From: CAWCDJ01 sp963836015
GTDB taxonomy: Bacteria; Acidobacteriota; Terriglobia; Bryobacterales; Bryobacteraceae
Assembly: GCA_963836015.1 (NCBI GenBank)
Contig: CAWIIF010000010.1
Span: 1-64,000, forward strand
Length of the DNA: 64,000 nt
Reading direction: 5' to 3'
Shown piece by piece: positions 43,334-50,946 of the stretch. Every line of letters starts with the position of its first letter. The first letter of the stretch is position 1. Position numbers and translations under genes: made by a program. The notes beneath the pieces are model-generated. The model did no database searches and had not been told where the DNA came from. It worked only from the letters and a program-made list of their open reading frames with translations.

Positions 43334-43714
43334 CTACCGGCGATAGGGAACCGTAGCGACGCTTACCTTGCCCTGGGCCTCGATGGCGCCGGTGTCCTCG
43401 TGGAAGACCGCCTCGTCCGCCCGAAGGACTGTTTCGCCATCGCACACCAGCGCGCTCTTTTTGGCCGCCGCTTTGCCCTGCATGACGCAAACCCGCGTCC
43501 GGATCTCCACGTCGCCCTTCAGTTCGACCACGGAAGGGTATTCGGCGCCACGCTGGATACTGAGGGCCGACACCAGAACCGGACGAACCCCGTTCATCGG
43601 GAACACTACCAGATGCTTCATTTGAGAGAGTTCGGCGGTCCGGTCCTGCGACCAAGCCGGTGGAAGTGTAGTCGTGAGGAGGGCCCACAAGGTAGCGGCG
43701 ATCGCCAGTTTCAT
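43334..43714 (-). CDS. Small exported protein with LptA/OstA-like strand motif
   Basis: 126 aa. Signal peptide MKLAIAATLWALLTTTLPPA (cut after WSQ). The mature part has paired motifs VVELKGDVEIRTRVCVMQGK and LRADEAVFHEDTGAIEAQGK ending VSVATVPYRR. This is the A-DE-A / TG-I-A-G-V pattern seen in the beta jellyroll of LptA/OstA proteins, here in one short copy. The role is uncertain; an envelope function is likely. It is divergent from the NIPSNAP gene. Two cysteines (VCVMQG and LVCDG) may pair. Confidence 0.6.
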   Translation of the reverse strand: MKLAIAATLWALLTTTLPPAWSQDRTAELSQMKHLVVFPMNGVRPVLVSALSIQRGAEYPSVVELKGDVEIRTRVCVMQGKAAAKKSALVCDGETVLRADEAVFHEDTGAIEAQGKVSVATVPYRR

Positions 43715-43853
43715 GTCGGATCTCCGTTTACATGTCTCCGGACGCAGGAGCCCGCAGCGGGGTTCCTGATTTTTCCATCGAACGGTCTCGATAGCGCCCG
43801 ACCAGCGTCCGATTCCCCGCGTGATAAACTCTCAATCGTCATTCGGAAAAATC

Positions 43854-44660
43854 ATGGATCGCAGAAACTTTCTCTCTACCTCTCTCACCGCGTCCGCGCT
43901 ATCGATGGCCGGCGCGGCTACAGCGGACCCGCAATCGCCCGGCGCGAAGGCCGCGCCCGAATACTATGAACTCCGGCGCTATCAGCTCGCGAGCGGACCG
44001 GGCACGAGGGTGACCGACCACTACTTCGCCGGCGCGCTCATCCCCGCTTTGAACCGGCTCGGCATTGGGCCAATCGGGGCCTTCTCCGTCTATTTCGGGC
44101 CGGACACGCCCGCCTACTACCTCCTGCTTCCCTCCGCGAAACTCGAGACGCTCGTGACAGCCGAGCTGGAACTGGCCAGGGACACCGCGTTCATGAAGGA
44201 CGCAGCACCTTTCTGGGACGCTCCCGGCGGCTCGCCCCCCTACATCACGATCGAGAGCACCCTGCTGCGCGCCTTCGAGGGTCATCCGAAACTCGCCGTC
44301 CCGTCCACCGCCGCAAAGAAGGAACGGCGCATCTACCAGCTCCGCACCTACGTGTCGCCGACCAACATGGACCACGTCCGCAAAGTGGAAATGTTCCATC
44401 ACGGCGAGTTCGACATCTTCGCAAAGGCAGGCGCCGCCGGCGTCTTTTATGCCGATGCGCTGATCGGGCCGAGGCTGCCGAGCCTGACCTATATGCTCAG
44501 CTTCCCGGATATGACGGCGCTCGAAACCGTCTGGGAGAAGTTCGGCGCAGACCCCGACTGGAAGAAACTCTCCGCCGATCCGCGGTTCAAGCTGGACCCG
44601 CCGACCGTCTCGAACATCACCAGCCTCGTGCTGCGCCCGCTCTCCTGTTCGCAGGTGTAG
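43854..44660 (+). CDS. Tat-signal NIPSNAP domain protein
   Basis: About 268 aa. MDRRNFLSTSLTASALSMAG is a twin-arginine-like signal. Two NIPSNAP (dimeric alpha-beta barrel) domains follow: YYELRRYQLASGPGTRVTDH with FAGALIPALNRLGIGPIGAF, and RIYQLRTYVSPTNMDHVRKV with FDIFAKAGAAGVFYADALIG. The function of bacterial NIPSNAP proteins is not established. The last 68 bases belong to the 332-bp block that is duplicated at 45623, and a 27-base piece of its middle (44042-44068) reappears at 45598. Confidence 0.85.
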   Translation: MDRRNFLSTSLTASALSMAGAATADPQSPGAKAAPEYYELRRYQLASGPGTRVTDHYFAGALIPALNRLGIGPIGAFSVYFGPDTPAYYLLLPSAKLETLVTAELELARDTAFMKDAAPFWDAPGGSPPYITIESTLLRAFEGHPKLAVPSTAAKKERRIYQLRTYVSPTNMDHVRKVEMFHHGEFDIFAKAGAAGVFYADALIGPRLPSLTYMLSFPDMTALETVWEKFGADPDWKKLSADPRFKLDPPTVSNITSLVLRPLSCSQV

Positions 44661-44924
44661 CGAACTACCAGCCTTCCCACACGTAGGCCGAGAACTTCCG
44701 CACCGTGTGGAAGCCCACGCGCTCATAGAGGCTGACGGCCTCTTCGTTCGCCGCGGTCACCGTGAGGCTGGCGGAGCGGCAGCCCATTTCCTGCAGCGTC
44801 GCGAGCGACTGGCGCAAGAGCGCGTACCCGGTGCCGGTGCCCCGCACCGTCGGACTCACGCAGATCTGCGTGATGTGGCCGCAGCACTGCGCCACGATGC
44901 TCGCAAGCGAGATGCCGCACAGCC
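44593..44924. repeat. 332-bp direct duplication, left copy
   Basis: Bases 44593-44924 reappear at 45623-45954 at a constant offset of 1030 with only a handful of differences (for example 44603 G/A, 44886 A/C, 44896 G/A). The block spans the NIPSNAP 3' end and the C-terminal part of a GNAT gene. The left copy's GNAT part is cut. Confidence 0.93.
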
Positions 44925-44982
44925 TGTAGTCGCCGAACTCGCAGGCGGTTATTTCGAAATACGGCCACGCACCCGGCTTCAA
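44665..44982 (-). pseudogene. Truncated GNAT acetyltransferase copy
   Basis: The C-terminal 84 codons (CGISLASIVAQCCGHITQIC onward, ending KFSAYVWEGW) are almost identical to the intact acetyltransferase at 45695-46672. The first 240 residues are missing. Upstream of 44924 the frame continues for 21 codons into the toxin gene's DNA in another register (MKPGAWPYFEITACEFGDYR), which is not acetyltransferase sequence. The acetyl-CoA loop (SPTVRGTGTGYALLRQS) is kept but the fold is incomplete. Confidence 0.85.
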
Positions 44983-45283
44983 GTTCTGGTTCCAAGACCG
45001 GCAGAGCAGGAAGAAGGACGCGGATATAGTCCGGTGCGGTTCGCAAGTCCGGCTCCCGGAAGAGAATAAACGACGGGCGTTCTGCCTCCTGTGCTGCGAG
45101 TATCACGCTGAAATCGGAGTCCGCCGAGATCACGATCCGGTCCTCAGCGAGAGCTCTTGCAAGGATTTCCTCGTCTCTGGAACCCTGCATTCGATATGCT
45201 CGGACATGAACAGCGTCATGGCCGGCTACTGAGAGCAGATCAGCCAAAGACGGCGGTAGGGCGTTGTCGACCAGGAATCTCAA
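44723..45283 (-). CDS. DUF5615-type PIN-like toxin, reading into duplicated DNA
   Basis: Proper protein: RFLVDNALPPSLADLLSVAG, HDAVHVRAYRMQGSRDEEIL, ARALAEDRIVISADSDFSVI and the end VFRNNRLRVRRL, about 119 aa. The acidic residues (VDN, DEEI, SADSDF) are those of PIN-like DUF5615 nucleases. The TTG start at 45283 overlaps the antitoxin stop (TTGA). The gene's own stop is gone: exactly at the junction (44925) with the duplicated block the frame runs on for 67 codons of unrelated translation to 44723. It may still be active with a foreign tail, or be disabled. Confidence 0.75.
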   Translation of the reverse strand: MRFLVDNALPPSLADLLSVAGHDAVHVRAYRMQGSRDEEILARALAEDRIVISADSDFSVILAAQEAERPSFILFREPDLRTAPDYIRVLLPALPVLEPELEAGCVAVFRNNRLRVRRLQAVRHLACEHRGAVLRPHHADLRESDGAGHRHRVRALAPVARDAAGNGLPLRQPHGDRGERRGRQPL

Positions 45284-45513
45284 GCCGAGTACCGAAGAGG
45301 CAGTTCTCGCTCCATTGCCGAAGCTGCGGCGAAGCGCAGGCATTCGCGAACATCTTCGGCCTCGAGGTCAGGATATTCGGAGAGAATCTCACCCTCTGTT
45401 AGCCCCCCAGCCAGTAGGCGCAGCACTGTTGCAACGGGAATTCGCAGGTGGCGAACGCACGGGACTCCCCCCATCTGTCCAGGGTCAACCGTGATGCGCT
45501 CGAGATTCTTCAT
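45280..45513 (-). CDS. DUF433 antitoxin-like protein
   Basis: 77 aa: ITVDPGQMGGVPCVRHLRIP, VATVLRLLAGGLTEGEILSE and YPDLEAEDVRECLRFAAASA, the standard DUF433 helix-turn-helix-like protein. DUF433 genes usually precede a DUF5615 PIN-like gene, as here, with a four-base overlap. It probably neutralises the nuclease and represses the pair. The module sits between the two copies of a 332-bp duplication. Confidence 0.88.
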   Translation of the reverse strand: MKNLERITVDPGQMGGVPCVRHLRIPVATVLRLLAGGLTEGEILSEYPDLEAEDVRECLRFAAASAMERELPLRYSA

Positions 45514-45622
45514 AGCGGGTCACACATCATTGTCGCAACTGCTCCGGCGTGAGGCAAATGCGACTAGAAGCCCATGAGCAACGGGCACGAAAACAGTGCC
45601 CCGCATTGAACCGGCTCGGCGT

Positions 45623-45954
45623 TGGACCCGCCAACCGTCTCGAACATCACCAGCCTCGTGCTGCGCCCGCTCTCCTGTTCGCAGGTGTAGCGAACTACCA
45701 GCCTTCCCACACGTAGGCCGAGAACTTCCGCACCGTGTGGAAGCCCACGCGCTCATAGAGGCTGACGGCCTCTTCGTTCGCCGCGGTCACCGTGAGGCTG
45801 GCGGAGCGGCAGCCCATTTCCTGCAGCGTCGCGAGCGACTGGCGCAAGAGCGCGTACCCGGTGCCGGTGCCCCGCACCGTCGGACTCACGCAGATCTGCG
45901 TGATGTGGCCGCAGCCCTGCGCCACAATGCTCGCAAGCGAGATGCCGCACAGCC
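45623..45954. repeat. 332-bp direct duplication, right copy
   Basis: Right copy of the block at 44593. Its right part is the end of the intact GNAT gene. Its left part is the last 68 bases of NIPSNAP, preceded by a 27-base piece (45598-45624) matching the middle of the NIPSNAP gene with about two mismatches. The in-between 520 bases have been deleted in this copy. Confidence 0.9.
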
Positions 45955-46672
45955 GGCCCGTGGCGGCTTCGAAGGCGGCGTACGACGCCGGCCGGTAGAA
46001 GGTGCCGCAGCCTGGATACTGCACGATGTTGTACAGAAACCGCCGCGCGCCCGCCGTGCTGCGATATTGGTCGTTGATGCGGCTGTCCACGTGGCCGGAA
46101 TAGGCGGCCGAGATCAGCGAAGCCGCGGCGTCCTGATAATGGTCGGACCAGCGCTCGATGTACATCGGCCGGCGCACGCGTCCTTCCGGAAACTCGGCGC
46201 CGTTCAGTCCGATCCGCATGAAGTTGCGCTCGTAAGAGCTCAGGCAGTGGGAGAGCGGAACCGGGCGGCCCGGCGAGAAATGCAGCATCATGAGCTGCGA
46301 CTCGATGCGTGCAGCCAGCGGGTTCCCGGCGATGGTGCGCAGCGCCCAGTCGAGCATCTGGTCCTCGCGCTCCTCGGTGTGGTACCGGCGGCGCAGGTAG
46401 AGGTCGCCGATCAGCCCTTTGTTCTCCTCCAGGACATAGTAGAGGTAGCCCACCACCTGGTCGTCTTCGAAGAGCGCGCAGCCGTTGAGCGCGTGGAGAT
46501 CGACGAAGCGCCGCACCAGGTCCGCCGATTTGTCGAAGTCCCACTCCAACTCGTCGTGCCACGCGGCGGTCTCTTCAGCGAGCAGGGGTTCCAGCTCGCG
46601 CGCGGAAACCCGCCGCAGATCGACGATTTCCGGCGCCCGCAGCGGGGTCGGCGGATTCAGCCGTGCAGCCAT
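45695..46672 (-). CDS. GNAT family N-acetyltransferase, two-part
   Basis: 325 aa. An N-terminal degenerate GNAT-like half (LFEDDQVVGYLYYVLEENKG, GDLYLRRRYHTEEREDQMLD) joins a C-terminal catalytic GNAT half (LCGISLASIVAQGCGHITQI; acetyl-CoA loop SPTVRGTGTGYALLRQSLAT; ASLTVTAANEEAVSLYERVG). The substrate is unknown. It lies 7 bp downstream of the DPP III gene on the same strand, so both are probably co-transcribed with the GT9 gene. Its last 87 codons are duplicated at 44665. Confidence 0.9.
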   Translation of the reverse strand: MAARLNPPTPLRAPEIVDLRRVSARELEPLLAEETAAWHDELEWDFDKSADLVRRFVDLHALNGCALFEDDQVVGYLYYVLEENKGLIGDLYLRRRYHTEEREDQMLDWALRTIAGNPLAARIESQLMMLHFSPGRPVPLSHCLSSYERNFMRIGLNGAEFPEGRVRRPMYIERWSDHYQDAAASLISAAYSGHVDSRINDQYRSTAGARRFLYNIVQYPGCGTFYRPASYAAFEAATGRLCGISLASIVAQGCGHITQICVSPTVRGTGTGYALLRQSLATLQEMGCRSASLTVTAANEEAVSLYERVGFHTVRKFSAYVWEGW

Positions 46673-46679
46673 TGTCGTG

Positions 46680-48680
46680 CTATTGTACTCCGTACATCGC
46701 CGCGTAGCTCAACTGCTGCTTCACGAAATCGCGCGGGTACGAGATCGCGACGGCCGTTACCTTTCCCGCCGGATCGAGTTTCGCCGCCAGGTCCGCGTTG
46801 ATTCCGCACCAGTAGGTCGGCACGTTCAGCCGGTTATACCGCGCCACGACCTGGTCGCGCAGCCCCGCGTCGAAGTGCACGCCGTACCGGTCCACCAGGG
46901 CCTTGATCGCGGCGTAGTCGCCTTCGGCCTTGATCCGCATCAGTTCCGCCAGCAGCATCCCGACTCCCTTATGCATCTGGTCGAAATCCTTCAGCAAAAG
47001 GTAGGTCTTGCCGTTCCGCTCGATCTTCTGGATGGCGCCGGTCTTGTCCATGATGTAGTTCACGATCAACTGGCGGTTCCTCTGATGGTCCTCTTCGATG
47101 GTGTCGCCCTTGGGGATGCGGTAGAGCTGCGTCAGCGCCACCCGAACCGCGTTGTAGTACATCGCCTTCCCCACCTCGGGGCTCGAGACCAGGCCGAGTT
47201 GCTGCAGCTTGGGGTCGGAGATGTTCCACAGCGCCATCAGGTCGGCACGCGCCTCTTCGAGGGTCGAGAAGTACTCTTTCAAATATGCTTCCGCGCCGCC
47301 CTGCAGCTTCGGATTGAGTTTGCCCGACCCGTGGCCGATCACCTCGTGCAACGCGGTCATCAGATCCGAAGCCTCTTCGCCGTACTTCGTGCAGACGGCC
47401 ACCTCCCCGGGTGAGGCGGCGAATTCTTCGAGCGGCCCGGCGCCGGTGCCCTGCCGCAGAGTGCGCGAGCTGCCGGTGAACAGGAAGCTCTTGCTGCCGT
47501 ACTTCTCGCGGATTTCGTTCTCGTTCGGCAGGTTGTCACCGACCGTGCTGACGTGGAAATCGCCGGTCTCGATCACCGTCTCGACGGCCTTCGCCAGCGG
47601 GGGCTTGACATCTTTCTTCTTATACTGCGCGAGCCACGGCGCGTGGTCTTCGAAATACTGGGCGTTGGCCGCCAGCTTCACCATCAACTGGTTCAGTTTC
47701 TGGTCCGTGATGGTGACGAAACTCTGCGAAGTGCCCTTGGCGGCGCGCGCGTCGCGGTAGACCTCGATGAACCCGTTCGCGAAATCCACCGGAGGGTTGT
47801 TCTGCACCCAGGCGACCCCGAAGCGGATCCAGTCGGATGGGTCCCCGGTTTCGTAATACCGGATCAGCGCGGCCAGCACCGGCTCCTGTCCGGGCTCGGC
47901 GTAGGCCCGCGCCTTCTCCAGGTATCCCACGGCCTTCTTCAGGAACGGCGCGTACATCCCCGCCGGGGCCTTGCCGTCGCCCGTGCCGGCGCGCCAGACC
48001 TCTTCCACCAGCTTTCCGGAATCGGTCTTCACCAGCCGCGAGTTCAGCGGGTGGGTGTCGTGAAAGTTCGCCAGGTCCGCCATGCTCACGTTGTGATAGA
48101 AGTTGTTCGCGCTTGCCTGCAGGATGTCGAGCTTGCCCCGCGGACTCTTGGCCGTGATCATAGGCTGGAATTCAGGGTCGAAGAGCGACGGCCGGAGCGC
48201 CTCCAGCTCACGGTCCAGATCGGCCTGACCGCGGATCTTGGCGCCATAGCCGCCTTCCCGGAATCCACCCGCCGCCAGCGTTGCCCGGGCCGCGGTCTTC
48301 AGCTCGTCGAACGTGAACGCCGGCAGGAATTTCTGCGCCGTCATCTCGTTGTGGTTGCCGCGATTCGCCCAGAACAGCTTGGTGAAATCGACGATCTTCG
48401 GCCGCGCATCCCCCTGCACCACACCCGCGTGCCGCACGATCTCTTCCAGCAGGTATTTCTGACGGAGCCCGTAGATCGAATTCTGGTCGTAGTTGATCGG
48501 GTCGATCGCGATCGATGCCTGTGTCAGCCAGTAGGTCAAGGCCTGCTGTCGCGGCGTGAGCTGGCGGAAACTCTCCGCCTCGAGCTGCACAAAACCGGTG
48601 GATCCGACACGATCCACCAGCGTGTGGTTCTCTGCCGCCATGGCGCCGGCAGCGATTGCAAGGAAGAAAATGAAGCGCAA
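46680..48680 (-). CDS. Exported dipeptidyl-peptidase III (M49)
   Basis: 666 aa. TTG start at 48680 with GAGG eight bases before it gives a signal peptide (RFIFFLAIAAGAMAAE). The M49 zinc motif HEVIGH is at residues 445-450 (ALHEVIGHGSGKLNP) with the second motif EEARAD at 475-480 (FSTLEEARADLMALW). Removes dipeptides from peptide N-termini; here likely periplasmic. Conserved text includes YEVW-like VYRDARAAKGTSQSFV and NLPNENEIREKYGSKSFLFT. Middle gene of a GT9 - DPP III - GNAT run. Confidence 0.93.
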   Translation of the reverse strand: MRFIFFLAIAAGAMAAENHTLVDRVGSTGFVQLEAESFRQLTPRQQALTYWLTQASIAIDPINYDQNSIYGLRQKYLLEEIVRHAGVVQGDARPKIVDFTKLFWANRGNHNEMTAQKFLPAFTFDELKTAARATLAAGGFREGGYGAKIRGQADLDRELEALRPSLFDPEFQPMITAKSPRGKLDILQASANNFYHNVSMADLANFHDTHPLNSRLVKTDSGKLVEEVWRAGTGDGKAPAGMYAPFLKKAVGYLEKARAYAEPGQEPVLAALIRYYETGDPSDWIRFGVAWVQNNPPVDFANGFIEVYRDARAAKGTSQSFVTITDQKLNQLMVKLAANAQYFEDHAPWLAQYKKKDVKPPLAKAVETVIETGDFHVSTVGDNLPNENEIREKYGSKSFLFTGSSRTLRQGTGAGPLEEFAASPGEVAVCTKYGEEASDLMTALHEVIGHGSGKLNPKLQGGAEAYLKEYFSTLEEARADLMALWNISDPKLQQLGLVSSPEVGKAMYYNAVRVALTQLYRIPKGDTIEEDHQRNRQLIVNYIMDKTGAIQKIERNGKTYLLLKDFDQMHKGVGMLLAELMRIKAEGDYAAIKALVDRYGVHFDAGLRDQVVARYNRLNVPTYWCGINADLAAKLDPAGKVTAVAISYPRDFVKQQLSYAAMYGVQ

Positions 48681-48696
48681 GGAAGTACCTCTAACC

Positions 48697-49473
48697 CTAT
48701 GTTACCCAAGGTTGGCCTCCCCACCGCGCCACCCGTACGTGAGGTCCGCGCGGCGCCCAGATCTCCGGATCCGTAGGACCGAACAGCGCCAGCACCGGGG
48801 TACCGGCCGCCGCGGCCAGGTGGGTGATCCCGGAGTCGTTACCGATATAGAGTCGCGCGCCCGCCAGCCAGCAGGCTAGCTCGTACAGATTGTCCATGCG
48901 GACCGCGTTCCCGAGCGGTGGATCGTCGGGGCCGGCGCACCAGCGGACCGGCATCACCCGTTCGAGCCGGCGGGCCAGCGCTTGAAACCGGTCGAGCGGC
49001 CAGTTCTTCTTCGCGCTGCCCGAAAAAGGATGAATCACCGCGTAATCGCCGCGCGGACTGCCGCAGGCGATCCGCGGGATGCCGTCACTGCGGCAGCCTG
49101 CCAGCCCCGTCACCTGTTCGAGATAGAAATCGACCGCGTGCACACCCGGCCGGTCGGGCAGGGCCGGAAAGAACGTGAAAAGCGCGCCCAGCGCCGCCAC
49201 GGCCTCGCGGAACTCCGGGCGGCCCGCGCCGTACCAGGAGACAATCGAATCGAACGATCTCAGTTCGTCGAGCAGGCGCGGCGGCGCATCGGCGATCCCC
49301 AACAGGTCGAGTCCGGTCGATGCGATCGAACGGGCGCGGTCGGCAAACCGTGCCAGCGGAACGTTGGCGGAAGCCGCCCAAACCTCGAGATAACCATCCC
49401 TCAGACACTCCATGGCCGGCAAGGAGACGACGAAATCTCCGATCGCTCCCGGGCGGATGATCAGCCTGCGCAT
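48697..49473 (-). CDS. Glycosyltransferase family 9 (heptosyltransferase-like)
   Basis: About 258 aa. Starts MRRLIIRPGAIGDFVVSLPA, the GDxxxxxP motif of heptosyltransferases; a longer upstream frame to 49533 has no support. C-terminal half YAVIHPFSGSAKKNWPLDRF and YIGNDSGITHLAAAAGTPVL with LFGPTDPEIWAPRG form the nucleotide-sugar site. Shorter than LPS heptosyltransferases (about 330-350 aa), yet both half-site motifs are present. Probably adds a sugar to a lipid-linked envelope glycan. 16 bp upstream of the DPP III gene. Confidence 0.88.
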   Translation of the reverse strand: MRRLIIRPGAIGDFVVSLPAMECLRDGYLEVWAASANVPLARFADRARSIASTGLDLLGIADAPPRLLDELRSFDSIVSWYGAGRPEFREAVAALGALFTFFPALPDRPGVHAVDFYLEQVTGLAGCRSDGIPRIACGSPRGDYAVIHPFSGSAKKNWPLDRFQALARRLERVMPVRWCAGPDDPPLGNAVRMDNLYELACWLAGARLYIGNDSGITHLAAAAGTPVLALFGPTDPEIWAPRGPHVRVARWGGQPWVT

Positions 49474-49640
49474 TTTGACACTATTTTCGCAGAACAGAAC
49501 GGTCGCGAACCGTTTTATGCACAGTTCATCCACCGTGGCTTCCTTGTAACCGTATCGAAATAAGAGAAATAAATGTTGTTGAAAACAGGTCTTTTACATA
49601 CAGGAAAGCGTTGACCGGAAGCCATGTTCGGTTGCATAGT

Positions 49641-50255
49641 GAAGGTGGTTCCAAGAGGTTTGAGGAACAGCAAGCCTCCGGAAGCGAAGCGGACCGGGAA
49701 CGATGATCCGTAGCCGAAACTAGTAATAGAAACGGTTGCGGGGAGCGAACGGAATCGGGCGCTATCGGAAGGCGGACTGATCTGAAGCCAGATCGGCTGG
49801 AACGTTCGATCCGGAGGGATGTAAAAGTCCTAAAGGGTAGATTCAGCCGGAAAGGCAACAGGTTGGATCGGTTGCGGAAGCCGAAACGGGCCAACGCGTA
49901 GAAGCAGCCAGAGCCGGAGCAAAACGGCGGTTGGCTGTGGAGCGAAAAGCCGAACGAACGGGAGAAGCAGCCGGTTTGAGGTACGAAGTAGCAGGCCAGG
50001 AACTTTGACCCCATGCGGGTGCCCGCGGAAGCGGGAGTCACCATGGGCGAGCGAAAGGCCGTTGCGAGTACCCGGTCCCGGTCGGAAAATGAGTCTGCGG
50101 CGTGCTTCAAGGCATTGATCCAGTAGCCGGAGAAAACGGTTATCGGGGAGTCCGGAAGCGAAACGCTCGGAACTTCCGGCTGCGATGTTCGGTACCGGGC
50201 ATGCCGGTTGTGAACAGGCTGTGAATCAGGTCACTTGGAACCATTTTCTTTTTTT
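49641..50255 (+). ncRNA. Candidate large structured RNA of unrecognised class
   Basis: No credible protein gene lies here; the plus strand is purine-rich with GAAA/GAAGC-like loops. A 15-bp helix (49641-49655 with 50234-50248; 13 Watson-Crick, 2 G-U) closes about 580 nt and is followed at once by seven T (50249-50255). Inside: 49777-49784/49789-49796 (8 bp, AAGC loop); 49862-49866/49891-49895 with two inner stems; 49905-49910/49932-49937 with inner 49913-49916/49925-49928; a 14-bp interrupted arm 50010-50047 capped by GGAA; 50152-50158/50173-50179; 50186-50190/50212-50216 with inner 50194-50198/50204-50208. Every wobble is G-U on the plus strand and would be A-C on the other. Hallmarks of RNase P, tmRNA and group II introns were looked for and not found. 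Ends are estimates. Confidence 0.6.
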
Positions 50256-50941
50256 ACCCACCCGAAATCTCCGACCAGCGGCAAATGGTCCGACGCCAGG
50301 AGCGCCTTGCGCGTCCGGACCAGGCTGAGCCGCTCCAGATGCAGCGTCGGATCGTAATAAATGTGATCCAGGTGCAGAAACGGGAGCATCCCGGGGTAGG
50401 TACGCGAGCGGTTCAGGTGAGTCCGCACATCGACGCTCTTGAGATGCGATCGCAGCAGGCGTGTCGCCAGCCCGCGCGTCCATTCATTGAAGTCGCCCAG
50501 GACGATGCGGGGCGACTCGATTTCCACGTCGTTCAGCAGCTCGGGCGCGATCAGTTTCCGCCCCTGGGCCCGCCGCTCCAACAGGGCCGTCCCCAGGTGA
50601 ACGTTGAACACGTGCAGCAGGGTGCCGTTCACCGTCAGGTCGGCCCGCAGGCAGCCGCGCTCCTCGCGCCCGCGGACGCTCAAGTCATAGTTCCGCATGG
50701 TGCGGATGGGAAAGCGGCTGAGCACCACATTGCCGTATCCATATCCGCGGTGCTTCCGGTTTTCGCCGAGCACGTACGGCAGCTTCAGCTCGGCCGAGAT
50801 GGTCTCCGCCTGGTGGTCCAATACCTCCTGCAGGGCGATGATGTCCGGCGCGATCTCGCACAGAACCTCCGCGATCCGGAGCGCGCTCGAGCGGCCGTCG
50901 ATCCCCCGGCACTTATGAACGTTGTAGGTGACGATCCGCAT
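50231..50941 (-). CDS. Endonuclease/exonuclease/phosphatase family protein (YbhP-like)
   Basis: About 236 aa. EEP fold with IVTYNVHKCRGIDGRSSALR, the metal Glu in DIIALQEVLDHQAE, FNVHLGTALLERRAQGRKLI, VLGDFNEWTRG and the final SDHLPLVGDF. The start is MRIVTYN; the frame continues upstream through the phospholipase D end. The stop is 5 bp upstream of the next gene's start region. In Enterobacteria the homologous pair ybhP-clsB is also adjacent, so a role with cardiolipin-type lipids is plausible. Its last five codons before the stop coincide with the 3' strand of the closing helix of the RNA candidate. Confidence 0.88.
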   Translation of the reverse strand: MRIVTYNVHKCRGIDGRSSALRIAEVLCEIAPDIIALQEVLDHQAETISAELKLPYVLGENRKHRGYGYGNVVLSRFPIRTMRNYDLSVRGREERGCLRADLTVNGTLLHVFNVHLGTALLERRAQGRKLIAPELLNDVEIESPRIVLGDFNEWTRGLATRLLRSHLKSVDVRTHLNRSRTYPGMLPFLHLDHIYYDPTLHLERLSLVRTRKALLASDHLPLVGDFGWVKKENGSK

Positions 50942-50946
50942 CGGCC

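Noticed and set aside
43285..43969. Continuation of the truncated membrane gene as a 256-codon protein
   Set aside because: After about 27 codons the translation is the antisense of the LptA-like gene and then enters the NIPSNAP upstream region; no membrane helices continue.
44593..45954. Insertion sequence or integron cassette
   Set aside because: Direct repeats are present but no transposase, integrase, inverted ends or attC-like site was found. The block edges fall inside host genes, which fits a duplication.
49526..50110. A 194-codon minus-strand open frame across the candidate RNA
   Set aside because: Rich in Arg, Ser and Phe with no domain, no ribosome-binding site and no family pattern. 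It is what the complement of a purine-rich structured RNA would translate to, and it would place the stem-loops inside coding sequence.
49500..50260. RNase P RNA, tmRNA or group II intron as identity of the RNA region
   Set aside because: The GAGGAAAGTCC-type core of RNase P, the tag and tRNA-like ends of tmRNA, and the GTGYG start and domain V of group II introns were looked for and not found.
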